A stretch of DNA of 64,000 bases from DASXKD01 sp963762735 (GCA_963762735.1 CAVXMG010000026.1:62001-126000), one strand, 5' to 3'. Positions 19,751 through 30,575 are shown, counted from the first letter of the stretch. Numbers and translations are program-made. Notes: a model not told the origin generated them from the sequence alone.

Positions 19751-19850
19751 GCGCCTGACTCAGTCAGCCCGGGGGGCAAGCCGCCCCCGGAGCCCCAGTG
19801 CTGGCCCGGGGAGGACCCCCGGACCCCCGGTGGCTAAGGAGTCAGCGCGC
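19751..19850 (-). repeat. Dispersed repeat, double unit bracketed by inverted repeats
   Basis: On the minus strand, two core units follow each other: CACCGGGGGTCCGGGGG with a CCCGGGCCAGCA end (19834-19799), then ACTGGGGCTCCGGGGGCGGC with a GCCCCCCGGGCTGAC end. The block is flanked by GCGCCTGACTC (19751-19761) and GAGTCAGCGCGC (19839-19850), which can pair. It sits between two convergent genes and includes the stop codon region of the minus-strand one. Confidence 0.7.
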
Positions 19851-20318
19851 GACCGTGCAGGCCGTGGTCACCTTCGCCACGTGGAAGCCGGCCACCCCGT
19901 TGCCTGTCACGCTGTGCCCGGTGTCATTGACGAACGTGTAAAGCCGCAGCTTGTGGTAGGTGACCTGGAGTTTCGTACCGAGCTTCGCGGTGGCCAGGCA
20001 CGGTGCGCCGGTCGGCGTGGTCGCGCCCGCGGGCATCACCAGCGGCGGCCAGATGCTCTGGCAGGCCGCGCTGCAGCCGGCCGGGTTGGTGTACAGGGCC
20101 ATGCCCGTGCCGTGGGTCACCAGCATCTTGCCGAACCCCATCCGGAACGCCTCCTTGACCACCACCGCGCTGGTGCCGGTGGGGCCCTGCCCGGTCTGGG
20201 CGGCGGCGATACCCGCCGTGGCCGCCGTGACCCCGCCCATCAGAGCCGCCGCCACGACCGCGCGCGCGGTCCAGGACATGCCGCGCGGGCCGTCCGGCCG
20301 CTGAAGGGTGAACCTCAT
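19842..20318 (-). CDS. Small secreted protein of the secreted-repeat (COG4315-like) family
   Basis: The 158-residue protein has an N-terminal signal (RAVVAAALMGGVTAATAG) and two copies of the family pattern: one around GKMLVTHGTGMALYTNPAG with CSAACQSIWPPLVMP, the other around KLRLYTFVNDTGHSVTGNGV. The family is common in actinobacteria and proteobacteria as a predicted lipoprotein of unknown function; four Cys residues may form disulfides. There is no lipobox, so this one is probably released. It runs convergently to the LigD polymerase gene with a dispersed repeat between them. Function unknown. Confidence 0.82.
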   Translation of the reverse strand: MRFTLQRPDGPRGMSWTARAVVAAALMGGVTAATAGIAAAQTGQGPTGTSAVVVKEAFRMGFGKMLVTHGTGMALYTNPAGCSAACQSIWPPLVMPAGATTPTGAPCLATAKLGTKLQVTYHKLRLYTFVNDTGHSVTGNGVAGFHVAKVTTACTVAR

Positions 20319-20612
20319 TTACGCCACCGCCTCTTTCCGTCGGAACTTCCGGCCGCAACCAGATACCACGTACGCGGCGCGGTGCCGGGTTCACCGCAGG
20401 GCAGGACGGTTTCACTTAAGACCGGGACAGACCGGAGCGGCCGCAGCTCTCGGGGTAACCGCGACCGCTCCGGGGCTGTCGCCGTGCCCGCGCCAAGGAG
20501 GGGTTGCGCGGGACCCGGCGGCTGTTCCCTGTGCCTCTTATCACGGAGGCGGGCGCTTGCCGGTTCAACGATGTTGGCGGGCATTCACCGGGTGATCTCG
20601 TGCCGCGCGGCG

Positions 20613-21314
20613 TTAGGGGCGCCGATGCCCGTTCAGGTGGGCGGTGTCGTTGAAGCCGCGGACGATCCACCGCTGCTCGATTACCAGCAGCCGGGAGATA
20701 GAGGCGTTGTCCGCCGAGAGGAAGGCGAACGGCCGGGACCCGCTGGCCAGCGCCAGGGCCTGGCCGATCACGCCGCCGTGAGTGAAGATGGCCACCCGGT
20801 GCCCGGCGTGCCCGGCGGCGAGCCGGTCGATCGCGGCGCGCACCCGGCCCGTGAGGGACGCCGAGGTCTCCGCACCAGGGATGACGTCCCAGCGCTCCTG
20901 CTCGAAGACCTGCCGGACGATCGGATCGTGCTCGGCCACCCGCTGCCGGTACTCGCCGCCCTCCCAGTCGCCGAGGTGCACCTCGCGCAGTTCCGGCTCC
21001 ACCTGGGGAGCCAGGCCGAGCCGGGCGGCCAGCGGTGCCGCCGTCTGCGCGGTGCGCCGCAGCGTGCTCACGTAGATCGTGTCGATCCCCGCGGCGGCCA
21101 GCCGGTCGGCCAGGCGCTGCGCCTGCTCGTGCCCGTTCGGCGTGAGCGCGGGATCCGCGTGCCCGTCCACCATCGGGAACGGCGTGCCGGGCCGGTAGGG
21201 CTCCGACTGGCCATGGCGGATGAGCAGGATGTCGGCCGAGCCGGGGATCTTGGGGAACCCGGACTGCGGATAGCTGGCCTGGGCCACATTGGGGTCTTCG
21301 GGCGAGGTCACCAC
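20613..21314 (-). CDS. Histidine phosphatase (phosphoglycerate-mutase-like) family protein
   Basis: LLIRHGQSEP is the catalytic RHG motif of the branch-1 histidine phosphatases, in which the His becomes phosphorylated. VSTLRRTAQTAAPLA and HLGDWEGGEY follow in the usual order, and the second catalytic His is in FTHGGVIGQAL. At 233 residues (GTG start 21314) the length is normal. Substrates in this family range from sugar phosphates to nucleotides and cannot be assigned here. It is divergent from the choline-dehydrogenase-like gene, with 68 bp between the starts. Confidence 0.92.
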   Translation of the reverse strand: MVTSPEDPNVAQASYPQSGFPKIPGSADILLIRHGQSEPYRPGTPFPMVDGHADPALTPNGHEQAQRLADRLAAAGIDTIYVSTLRRTAQTAAPLAARLGLAPQVEPELREVHLGDWEGGEYRQRVAEHDPIVRQVFEQERWDVIPGAETSASLTGRVRAAIDRLAAGHAGHRVAIFTHGGVIGQALALASGSRPFAFLSADNASISRLLVIEQRWIVRGFNDTAHLNGHRRP

Positions 21315-21382
21315 GCCGGTAGCGTAACGAGCGAGAAAAGCCGTTCCGGGCGCCGGGCGGGCCGCTTACCCGGGGAGGGCCG

Positions 21383-23052
21383 ATGACACAGGCGCACTAC
21401 GACTTCGTGATCGTGGGCGGCGGCTCGGCCGGCAGCGCGCTGGCGAACCGGCTCTCCGCCGATCCGTCCGCCCGGGTGCTTGTGCTGGAGGCAGGCCGCC
21501 CGGACTACCGCTGGGACGTGTTCATCCACATGCCGGCGGCGCTCACCTTCCCCATCGGCAGCCGGTTCTACGACTGGAAATATGAGTCCGAGCCCGAGCC
21601 TTACCTGAACGGCCGCCGCGTCTACCACGCCCGCGGCAAGGTGCTCGGCGGCTCGTCCAGCATCAACGGGATGATCTTCCAGCGGGGCAACCCGCTCGAC
21701 TACGAGCGCTGGGCGGCCGACCCGGGCATGGCCGACTGGGACTACGCCCACTGCCTGCCGTACTTCAAGCGGATGGAGACCTGCCTGGCCGGCGCCGACT
21801 CCTACCGTGGCGGGCAGGGGCCGCTGGTACTCGAGCGCGGGCCAGCGGCCAGCCCGCTGTTCGGTGCGTTCTTCGAGGCGGTGCGGCAGGCGGGCTACCC
21901 GCTGACCACCGACGTCAACGGATACCGGCAGGAGGGCTTCGCCGCGTTCGACCGGAACATCCACCGGGGACGGCGGCTCAGCGCGGCGCGGGCCTACCTG
22001 CACCCGGTGATGCGCCGCCCCAACCTGGAGGTGATCTGCCGCACCCTGGTGACCAGGGTTCTCTTCGACGGAACCCGGGCGGTCGGCGTCGAGTACACCC
22101 GGGGTTCCGGGGTGCAGCAGGTGCGCGCCGGCGAGGTCATCGTGTGCGGCGGCGCGATCAACACCCCGCAACTGCTGCAGCTTTCCGGCATCGGCAACGC
22201 CGCCGACCTGGCCGCGCACGGCATCGACGTGGTCGCCGACCTGCCCGGGGTGGGCGAGAACCTGCAGGACCACCTGGAGGTGTACGTCCAGTACGCGTCC
22301 AAGCTGCCGGTCTCGGTGGCCCCGGCGCTGAAGTGGCGCAACCGGCCGATGGTCGGCGCCCGGTGGCTGTTTGCGCGCAGCGGGCCCGGGGCGACCAACC
22401 ACTTCGAGGCCGGGGGCTTCGTCCGGAGCAACGACGACGTGGCCTACCCCAACCTGATGTTCCACTTCCTGCCCATCGCGATCCGCTACGACGGCTCGGC
22501 CCCGGCCGGCGGGCACGGCTACCAGGTGCACATCGGCCCGATGTACTCGGACTCGCGCGGCACCGTCAAGATCGTTTCCCGGGATCCAGCGGTGCACCCG
22601 GCGCTGCGGTTCAACTACCTGTCCACCCCGGCCGACCGGCGGGAGTGGACAGAGGCCATCCAGATCGCCAGGCACATCCTCAGCCAGCCCGCGTTCGCGC
22701 CGTTCAACGGCGGCGAACTGTCGCCGGGCCCGGAGGTCAGCAGCGAGGAGCAGGTCCTGGACTGGGTGCGCCGGGATGGGGAGACCGCGCTGCACCCGTC
22801 CTGCACGGCGAAGATGGGGACCGGCCCCGGCACCGTCGTGGACCCCGCGAGCATGCGCGTGCACGGGCTGACCGGGCTGCGGGTGGCGGACGCCTCGGTG
22901 ATGCCCTACGTCACCAACGGCAACATCTATGCCCCGGTGATGATGATCGCCGAGAAGGCCGCCGACCTGATCCTCGGCCGCACGCCGCTACCAGCGGAGC
23001 CGGTCGAGTTCTACCGGCACGGCGTCAGCCCGGCCCCCGTTCCGCTCGGTAA
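21383..23052 (+). CDS. Choline-dehydrogenase-like GMC flavoprotein
   Basis: GMC oxidoreductases oxidise alcohols with FAD; the BetA branch converts choline to betaine aldehyde. The protein shows the FAD dinucleotide motif DFVIVGGGSAGSALANRL, the GMC signature ARGKVLGGSSSINGMIFQRG, the second signature GAINTPQLLQLSGIG and the catalytic His in LHPSCTAKMG. It ends with TNGNIYAPVMMIAEKAADLI and EFYRHG, typical of BetA-like proteins. In the given sequence the frame runs on through the next gene to 24784; losing one base near 23040 would give the stop at 23052, 556 codons, the normal BetA length. An RBS-like GGGGAGGGCCG precedes ATG 21383. Substrate is inferred from family only. Confidence 0.87.
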
Positions 23053-23123
23053 AAACCCGCGCTCGACGGCATGGAATCCGCGCCGCCCCGCGCGGAAGCG
23101 ACCCCGTAGCGGGATATGCCCTG

Positions 23124-24608
23124 GTGTCGGGCAGACTTACCCTCGTGCCTCAACCTGCTCATTCGTTGACCGATGCGCGCGACCCGCTCGGGCTGCGCGC
23201 CGACGCTCCACTGCTCGACGGGTGGCTGGCGTCCACCGACGCGGCGGATCGCGGTGCCCTCACGCCCATGTGCACGCCGGGGCACAAGCAGCGGCAGGAC
23301 CTGACCGGTGCCGTGGTGGCCGGCGACACCCCGCTCTACGGCGGCGTGGACACCATCAAGCATGCCGACACGCTGCTCGCCGACGCCGAGTCCCGGGCCG
23401 CGCGGCTGTGGGGAGCGGACTGGTGCCGGTTCTCGGTGGCCGGCTCCACGCACGGCAACCAGGCGCTTGCGCTCGCCGTCGGCTCCCCGGGGCAGGAGGT
23501 GATCGTCACCAGGTGCCTGCACCGGTCCCTGCTGCTCGGGCTGGTCCTGGCCGGCCTGCGCCCGGTCTGGGTGCTGCCGGAGCGCGATCCAGCCACCGGC
23601 CTGCCCGGCGCTGTTGCAGTTCAGACAGTACGCAGCGCCCTCGCTGCCCACCCCGGCGCGTGCGCGGTGTTCCTCGGCGATCCCTCTTATGTGGGCACCA
23701 CGGGGGACCTCGCCGGGCACGCGGATGCCGCCCACGAGGCGGGCGTCCCGCTGATCGTGGATGCCGCCTGGGCCGCCTACCTGGGCTTCCACCCGGACCT
23801 GCCGCCGCACGCGATTGCCGCGGGCGCGGACGGGATGGTGACGAGCGCGCACAAGACGCTGCCCGCCGCCACCCAGGGCGCGCTGGTGCTCGCCCGTACG
23901 CAGTTGCTCGACCGAGCCAGGCTCGACCGCGCCTTCGAGGCCACCCACACCACCAGCCCAGCGGGGGCGATCACCGCGAGCATCGACGCGGCGCGGGCAC
24001 TGCTGGCCAGGGACGGCAAGCAGTTGTGCGCCCGCCTGCTGCACCTGGTGGCCATCGCCCGGCGGCGGCTGGCCGAGGTGCCGGGCGTGGCCGTGCTCGA
24101 AGGGCCCGGCGTGGACCCGGCCAAGCTGGTCGTGCTGCTCGCCGGTGCCGGGGCCGACGGTTACGCGGTCGAGGCCGACCTGATCTCCGCCGGAATGCCG
24201 GTGGAACTCGGCGACCGGGACATGATCATCCCGATCGTCACGGTCGCGGACACCGAGGACACGGTGGAGCGGTTCTGCGAAACGCTGGCGGCCTCGATCG
24301 AGCGCCGCCGCGGCCCGGCCCGGCGTCCCGAGCCGTCCCCCGCCTGGTCGGTGGTGCCGCAGATGGCGGTCCCGCCGCGCGAGGCGTTCTTCTCGCCGAA
24401 CGAGACCGTCACGGCCGATGCCGCGGTCGGCAGGGTCAGCGCCGAACTCGTGGCTCCGTATCCGCCGGGCATCCCGGTGCTCGCCCCGGGCGAGTTGATC
24501 ACCGGCGACGCCTTGGCGGCGCTGCGCGCCGCCAAGGCGCAGGGTGGCCGGATCGCCTACGCCGCCGACCCTGCCCTGGCCACCTTCCAGGTGATCGTCA
24601 GGACCTGA
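23124..24608 (+). CDS. PLP-dependent Orn/Lys/Arg decarboxylase family protein
   Basis: The 494-residue protein has the fold-type I decarboxylase pattern: CTPGHKQ near the N-terminus, FSVAGSTHGNQAL for cofactor phosphate binding, LIVDAAWAAYLGFH with the cofactor Asp, and the PLP-binding Lys in TSAHKTLPA. The C-terminal domain ends in PYPPGIPVLAPGE, also conserved in the family. Members decarboxylate arginine, lysine or ornithine to polyamines; which one is not visible. The start is GTG 23124, about 70 bp after the GMC gene, so they may share a transcript although the link to amine breakdown is not evident. Confidence 0.92.
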   Translation: MSGRLTLVPQPAHSLTDARDPLGLRADAPLLDGWLASTDAADRGALTPMCTPGHKQRQDLTGAVVAGDTPLYGGVDTIKHADTLLADAESRAARLWGADWCRFSVAGSTHGNQALALAVGSPGQEVIVTRCLHRSLLLGLVLAGLRPVWVLPERDPATGLPGAVAVQTVRSALAAHPGACAVFLGDPSYVGTTGDLAGHADAAHEAGVPLIVDAAWAAYLGFHPDLPPHAIAAGADGMVTSAHKTLPAATQGALVLARTQLLDRARLDRAFEATHTTSPAGAITASIDAARALLARDGKQLCARLLHLVAIARRRLAEVPGVAVLEGPGVDPAKLVVLLAGAGADGYAVEADLISAGMPVELGDRDMIIPIVTVADTEDTVERFCETLAASIERRRGPARRPEPSPAWSVVPQMAVPPREAFFSPNETVTADAAVGRVSAELVAPYPPGIPVLAPGELITGDALAALRAAKAQGGRIAYAADPALATFQVIVRT

Positions 24609-24880
24609 CCGGCCGCGCCGCCTGTCCGCCCGCGCCGCTCGCTTCACGCCGTCCGCTCGCCCCCGCGCGTCTCCCCGCGGGCCGCTTGCGGGTGATCTCT
24701 AGGGGCCTGACCAGCTACGCCGCCGGCCACGGCTATGGCAGCCTTCCGCTGGGATCGCCGGAACTGATGATCCTGGCAGGGTAAAGTTCCCATGGGGCAT
24801 GATTTCGCACTTTTTTCGTAAAAGGTAACCCTTGCTGGCCACTCAGGCGTCTTGTGAGGGATCACCGTCTAGGGGGACAA

Positions 24881-27228
24881 ATGAGGCAACGACGCTGGGT
24901 CACGGCTGCGGTCGCGAGCGTCGCGGCGCTGCTGGCAAGCGGGGGACTGCTTGCCACGAGCGCACCGGCGGCCGTCGCCGGGCCCACTACCGCCACCTCG
25001 CGCGCGCTGTCCCCCTCATCGATCGCGTTCCCCGCCCTGGTCTCACAGACCCCGGTCAAGTGGACGCCCAACGTGTTCGCGGGCAGCCCGTCCTGCAACC
25101 CCCAGTGGTTCGGCCCGGGTAACCGGCTCTGCAAGCACCACACGGTGTACAGCCAGGTCGTGGTCAACGGCGAGGTCGTGGTCGTCGGCGCGTTCACCCA
25201 GGCGTGCCAGACGGGCCCCGCGGCGGACGGGCACTGCACCCCCGGCACCCTGGTGACCAGGGACGACATCTTCGCCTACCAGCTCGGCACCGGGACCATC
25301 GACCCGAACTTCGCGCCCGTACTCGACCAGGGCCCGGTCTACACGGTGATCGCCGGGCCGGACAACACGGTGTATGTGGGTGGCAGCTTCACCACGGTGA
25401 ACGGCGTGAGCGAACCGGGGCTGGTCCAGCTCTCTGTGACCCCGGGCCAGCCCACCGACGGCCAGGTGGTGCCCGGCTTCGCCGCGCCGCTGTCCGGCAC
25501 CGTGCACTCCCTCGCGCTGGGCGGGAACGCGCTCTACGTCGGCGGCAACTTCCGGACGCTGATCAAGCCGGGAATCCCGAAGGAGAAGGGCATCGCCCGG
25601 CTGGACGCCACCACCGGGGCCCCGGACGGTTCATTCACCTTCACCCTCGGCGACCCGATCCCCAGGGACGCGCTCCAGGTCGAGTACATGTCGCTGACCC
25701 CCGATGACGGCACGCTGATCATCGGCGGGACGTTCCTGCAGGTGAACAGCCTGAACATTCCCCGGGTCGCGCTGCTGGCGACCGGCGGCGGGCTCGGTGC
25801 GACCGGGACGCTGGACAACTGGTCGGCGCCCGTCCTGGCCAACAACTGCTCCAGCGAGCACGACGAGATCCGGTCGATCGACTCCGCGCCGGACGGCTCC
25901 TACTTCGTCGTCGCGACCACCGGGTACCGCTCGGCGGGCGGCCCGAGCATCTGTGACGCGACGGCCCGGTTCGAGACCGGTGCCACCGGCACCGACGTCC
26001 AGCCGACCTGGGTCAACTACGCCGGCGGTGACTCGCTCTACGCCGTCGCGGTGTCCGGCTCGGCCGTGTACATCGGCGGGCACAACCGGTTCATCAACAA
26101 CGAGTGCGGCAACAACTTCGTCTGCGAGGCCAACGCGGTCCTGGTCAACGGCCTGACCGCGCTGGACCCGGACACCGGTCTCGCGCTGCCCTGGTGGCAC
26201 CCGCAGACCTCGCGCGGGTACGGGGTGGACTCGCTGGTGCTGTTCCCGGCCGGCAGCTACGCCGGGTCGAACGGCGGCCTGCTGGTCGGCACGAACGTGA
26301 CCAGCATCGGCGGGGTCTACCACGGCCAGAACGCGATCTTCCCGCTGACCGTCACCGCCCCCCAGGTGCCCGGCGGGTCGATCATGTCCGGGATCTTCAG
26401 CCAGGGCAGGCTCGGCGGCACCGACGAGAGCACCGACGGCGTGGCGGCCATGTGCGTGGACGACGCGGGCAACAGTTCCGCGCCGGGCGCCACCGTCCAG
26501 CTCACCACCTGCCAGAACGATGCGGAGCAGAACTGGGTCGTGCAGCCTGACGGCACCCTCCGGATCAACGGCCTGTGCCTGGACACCCAGGGCGGCGGCA
26601 CCGCACCGGGGACGCTGGTGGTGCTGGGCACCTGCAACGCGAGCGGCACCCAGGACTGGAGCCAGGGAGCGGGCAGCAGCCTGGTCAACCAGGGCTCCGG
26701 CCTGTGCCTTGACGACCCGGGCGCCAGCACCACCAACAACACACCACTGCAGATCGCGACCTGTACCGGCAGCATCGAACAGGCCTGGCCGCTGCCCGCC
26801 GCCCCGGCGGCGCCCGCGCCGCCGCCGACCGGCTCGGTGTACCCGACCGAGGAGCAGCACAACGGCGACGTCCCGTGCCTGGACAACGCGGACGGCGCGG
26901 CCGGTGCCGGGAGCAAGGTCGTGCTCCAGGCCTGCGTGGGTTCCAAGCCGCAGCAGTGGACCATGGCAGCCGACGGTACGTTCCAGAACTTCGGCATGTG
27001 CCTGGACACCGCGGGCGGCGGCACCAGCAGGGGACGCTCACCGTGCTGAACACCTGCAACGGCAGCGGCACCCAGGTCTGGACGCCGGGACGCGAACGGC
27101 AGCCTGGTCAACCAGGCCTCGGGCTGTGCCTGGACGACCCGGCCTCCAACACGGCCAACGGCGTCCAGATGCAGATCTACTCCTGCAACGGCGGAGGCAA
27201 CCAGCACTGGTGGCTGCCGGAACTTTAA
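24881..27228 (+). CDS. Secreted propeller-type protein with C-terminal ricin-type lectin domains (frameshifted)
   Basis: A strong RBS (AGGGGG, 5 nt before ATG 24881) and signal peptide start the protein. Residues about 40-500 contain propeller-like units with VYVGGSFTTVNG, LYVGGNFRTL and LIIGGTFLQVN, a pattern common in secreted actinobacterial surface proteins. The C-terminus has two ricin-B trefoil regions with the QxW-type motifs QNWVVQ, QDWSQG, QQWTM and the LCLD starts of each subdomain (GLCLDTQGGG, GLCLDDPG). Three indels near 27030, 27088 and 27121 break the last lectin unit; the corrected protein ends NQHWWLPEL at 27228. Probably binds polysaccharide outside the cell. Confidence 0.85.
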
Positions 27229-27247
27229 CGGCGAGGTCGTCGAGAGG

Positions 27248-27274
27248 CCGGGCGCGGCTGCCCGTCGCGCCCGG
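27248..27274. terminator. Hairpin between convergent lectin and aldehyde dehydrogenase genes
   Basis: CCGGGCGCG (27248-27256) pairs with CGCGCCCGG (27266-27274) around a 9-nt loop, 20 bp after the lectin stop and 12 bp after the end of the minus-strand dehydrogenase gene. Confidence 0.65.
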
Positions 27275-27285
27275 TCATCTCCCGT

Positions 27286-28741
27286 TCAGCCGCGGTACCG
27301 GGGGGCCGGGTAGACGACGGTCTTCGGCTCGGTGAAGGTTTCCATGGCGAACCGGCCGCCGACCCGGCCGCGCCCGCTCACCGACCCGGACCGGCCGCCG
27401 AAGGGCAGGTGGGACTCCCACAGGTTGGTCGAGGCGTTGATGTTCACCCAGCCGGCCCGGGCCCGCTCGGCGAACGCCAGCCCGCGCTCCAGGTCCTCGG
27501 TGAACACGGCCGCGGTGAGCCCGAACGGGGAGGCGTTGGTCAGCTCCAGGGCCTGCTCCGCGGAGCCGATCTCGATGACAGGGACCACCGGGCCGAACGT
27601 CTCCTCGCGGGCGATCTCCATGTCCGGCGTGACCCCGTCAAGCACGGTCGGCTCGGCGAACAGCGCGGTGGGGAACCCGGCCGCACGGCCGCCGCCGCAG
27701 CACACCCGCGCACCGTCCGCCAGCGCGCCGGCCACGTGCCGGTCGAACTTGACCGCGGTCGGCTCGTTGTTCAGCGGGCCCATGGTGGTCGCGGGGTCGA
27801 ACGGGTCCCCGAGCCGGATCTGATCCTTGGTGGCCGCCACCACCCGGTCCACGAACTCATCCCGGACCGCCGCGTGGACCAGGAAACGCTCTCCGGCGGT
27901 GCAACTCTGCCCGGCGCACAGGTACGCGGCCTCCAGCGCGGCCTCGGCGGCCAGGCCGAGGTCGGCGTCCTCAAGCACCACCATCGGCCCGTTGCCGCCC
28001 AGTTCCAGTAGCTGCGTCTTGCCCGCCGCCCGGGCGGCGACGCTCGCGCCGGTGGCCACCGAGCCGATGAAGCCCACCGCGTGCACGCCTGGATGACCGG
28101 CCACCGCGTCGCCGACGACGGGGCCAGGGCCGGGCAGGAAACTGAACACCCCGGCGGGAACGCCCGCCCCGGTGATGATCTCGGCGAGCAGCGCGCAGCA
28201 CGCCGAGGTGGTCGGCGCGGGCACCCAGACCACGGCGTTGCCTGCGGCCATGGCCGGGGCGAACAGCTCCGCGCCCATCGTGTACGGCCAGTTCCACGGG
28301 CTGATGACGCCGGCCACGCCGAGCGGCACCCGCAGCGTCAGCACCCGCCGGGACGCGGAGGTGGACGGCGGGGCGCCGCCCGCCAGCCGTATCGCATCCT
28401 CCGCGGCCATCCGGAAGTACTCGGCCAGTTCGCTGACCTCGTCGCGTGCCTCGGCCGCCAGGGGCTTGCCCTGGTCCTCGGTGAGCGCGCGGGCCAGGTC
28501 CTCGGCACGCGCGTCGATCGCGGCCGCCACCGCCCGGCAGCAGGCGGCCCGCTCGAAGACCGGCAGCGCGGCCCAGGACGGCCAGGCGGCACCCGCGGCC
28601 GCCACCGCGTCGTCCACGTCGGCCGGGCTGGCCACGGCCACCGAGGCGAACGCCGCACCGGAGGCCGGGCTGACCGCCGGCATCGCTGCCCGCGCGCCCC
28701 TCCCGCCACGTGCCGCCCACGCAGATCAGATACTCACGCAC
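27286..28741 (-). CDS. Aldehyde dehydrogenase, betaine-aldehyde-type (one frameshift)
   Basis: NAD(P)-dependent aldehyde dehydrogenases oxidise aldehydes to acids. This protein has the oxyanion Asn region GVISPWNWPYT, the catalytic Glu in LELGGNGPM and the catalytic Cys in AGQSCTAGER; EETFGPVVPV and PFGGRSGSG-like endings are also present. The N-terminus MREYLICVGGTW lies one frame away from the rest: an extra base near 28685 separates them, and 27286-28741 is 485 codons plus one base, the usual length. With the GMC flavoprotein 5 kb away it could complete choline to betaine oxidation, but family members have many substrates. The IclR gene lies just upstream on the same strand (42 bp). Confidence 0.88.
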
Positions 28742-28783
28742 GGGTTGCCTCCTGCCGTGAGGTCGGTTCCGCTGAGGTCGAGT

Positions 28784-29509
28784 TCAGCCGCTCGCGCACA
28801 GGCGGCCCAGGGCATCAAGGGTCGCTGGGAGCATCCGGAACTCCGGGCCGGAGATGGACAGCGCCGCGACGCACGTCCCGGCCGGGTCGAAGACCGGCGC
28901 GGCGACCGCGACCAGCCCCTCTTCCAGTTCCGCCACCGCCTTGGCGTAGCCGTCCCGGCGCACCGTGGCCAGTTCCGCGTCGAGCGCACCGAAGCTGGTG
29001 ATCGTCTGTGCGGTGTAGCGATCCAGCGCCCCAGGCCGGGGCAGGGCGCCGTGGGCGAGCAGGACCTTGCCGTTGGCCACCGCGTGCGGCGTGGTGCGGC
29101 GGCCGATCCAGCCGCCGGAGCAGCTCAGGATGTAGGTGCTTGGCACCTCCGCGACGTTGAGCACGTCCGCCCCGTCCGGCACGGCGAGGTTGACCGTCTC
29201 CCCGGTTCGCTGCGAGAGCTTCTCCATCGCGGGCTGCATGGTGGCCACCAGGTCGAAGCTGCGCAGCGCGAGGCTGCCCAGCCTGATGACCTCCACGCCG
29301 AGCCGGTAGCGCTTACCGGTCCGGGCCAGGAAGCCGGTCCGCTCCAGGGCCGCGGCCAGGCGCGACGCCGTGGATTTGTGCACGCCGAGCGCGCTGGCGA
29401 TTTCGCCGACCCCTTGTTCCACCCGGATGTCATCGAAGCTCTTGAGCAGCGCCAGCACCCGCTCGGCCGATTGGTAGGTTGCGTTGGCTGCAACCCGGGG
29501 CTCGGTCAT
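28784..29509 (-). CDS. IclR family transcriptional regulator 1
   Basis: The 241-residue protein starts at ATG 29509 with a winged helix (VGEIASALGVHKSTASRLAA), followed by the IclR effector domain: GETVNLAVPDGADVLNVAEV, the HAVANGKVLLAHG motif and LVAVAAPVFDPAG. IclR proteins sense small aromatic or aliphatic metabolites and control catabolic genes. It is directly upstream of the aldehyde dehydrogenase on the same strand and is close in sequence to the second IclR protein at 47.4-48.2 kb (shared AQTITS, VAVAAPV), so both may respond to related ligands. A longer open frame to 30523 is not used: it is antisense to the next gene. Confidence 0.93.
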   Translation of the reverse strand: MTEPRVAANATYQSAERVLALLKSFDDIRVEQGVGEIASALGVHKSTASRLAAALERTGFLARTGKRYRLGVEVIRLGSLALRSFDLVATMQPAMEKLSQRTGETVNLAVPDGADVLNVAEVPSTYILSCSGGWIGRRTTPHAVANGKVLLAHGALPRPGALDRYTAQTITSFGALDAELATVRRDGYAKAVAELEEGLVAVAAPVFDPAGTCVAALSISGPEFRMLPATLDALGRLCASG

Positions 29510-29801
29510 GCAACCAGAATGACGAGGCCGCCGTGGGCCGTCAACCGGTGATCGCCCTGTGACGATCACGGACCGTGTGTCGACTACGGACACTGTCACG
29601 CCGCAGTCGCCGGGCCGAACGCCGCATAAGGCGCCCCAGGCGCCGTTGCGGTGTCCCGGCGGCGAGGACCCAGCCTCCCGAAGCCAGCGAAGCGCCCGCG
29701 AGGGAGGCAATGAAACAACTGCATCGTGGCATACTCGCTGAGCAGTACAGGGCCGGGCGGTGCCGCCGCGGGGTGCCGCCGCGATGTGAGAGCAGGCAGG
29801 C

Positions 29802-30575
29802 ATGACGACACCCGGTGCGGCTGGCGCCCCTTCGCCCGCTGACGACCCGCTACCCGAGGCCCTCGGGCTGGCCCGTGGCGCGGCGGATGCCTCGCTGGGC
29901 CTCAAGCTCCTCGGCGGCCTGGCGGTGCGGGTGCTCTGCCCGCAGTTCCCGCCGCGGCAGCGCTCGGGCCAGGACATCGACTTCGCCTGCGTGGGCAAGG
30001 AGCGCAAGAAGGTCGCGGAACACCTGGCGAAGGCGGGCTGCGAGCCGGATCGCAGGTTCAACAACCTGAACGGCGACCGCCAGATGTACTTCAACGCCCC
30101 TTCCGGCCGGCCCATCGATGTCATGGTCGACCGGCTGACCATGTGCCATGTGCTGGATTTCCGGCCCGGCTTCTCCCGGCAGCCGTTCACGATCGACGCG
30201 GTGGACGTGCTGCTGTCCAAGCTCCAGATCGTCGAGTTGAACGAGAAGGACGCGCACGACATCGTCCATCTGCTGGCCGGGCTGCCGATCGGCTCCGGTG
30301 CCCAGGCCGGCATCGACACCGACCGGTTCGGCAAACTGCTCGGCGCGGACTGGGGCTGGTGGCGGACGGTCACCGGCAGCCTGGAGAAACTGCCCGCGCT
30401 GGTCGCCGAGCGGCCCGGGCTGGTGCCCCAGGACGCGGCCCACGATCCGCTGGCGCAGGCCCGGGAACTTCTGGGCGTCGCCGAGAGTGCGCCCAAGTCG
30501 ATCAAGTGGAAGCTCAGGGCCAACGTGGGCGACCGTGTCCGCTGGTACGAGCTACCAGAGGAAGTCGCACACTGA
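29802..30575 (+). CDS. Nucleotidyltransferase-fold protein (AbiEii-like), function unknown
   Basis: The 257-residue protein has GGLAVRVLC followed by RSGQDIDFACVG, the G-G/D-x-D pattern of DNA polymerase beta-type nucleotidyltransferases, and a third acidic element in PIDVMVDRL. The C-terminal half is helical with a WGWWRTV patch. AbiEii toxins and other small nucleotidyltransferases share this layout, but no AbiEi antitoxin gene lies beside it. It precedes a metallophosphoesterase on the same strand by 96 bp. The fold is likely, the role open. Confidence 0.7.
   Translation: MTTPGAAGAPSPADDPLPEALGLARGAADASLGLKLLGGLAVRVLCPQFPPRQRSGQDIDFACVGKERKKVAEHLAKAGCEPDRRFNNLNGDRQMYFNAPSGRPIDVMVDRLTMCHVLDFRPGFSRQPFTIDAVDVLLSKLQIVELNEKDAHDIVHLLAGLPIGSGAQAGIDTDRFGKLLGADWGWWRTVTGSLEKLPALVAERPGLVPQDAAHDPLAQARELLGVAESAPKSIKWKLRANVGDRVRWYELPEEVAH

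Noticed and set aside
23053..24784. Continuation of the GMC flavoprotein as an 1133-residue protein
   Set aside because: After the conserved EFYRHG end the sequence becomes Arg/Ala-rich without pattern and lies in another frame over the decarboxylase gene. A one-base indel before 23052 explains it better.
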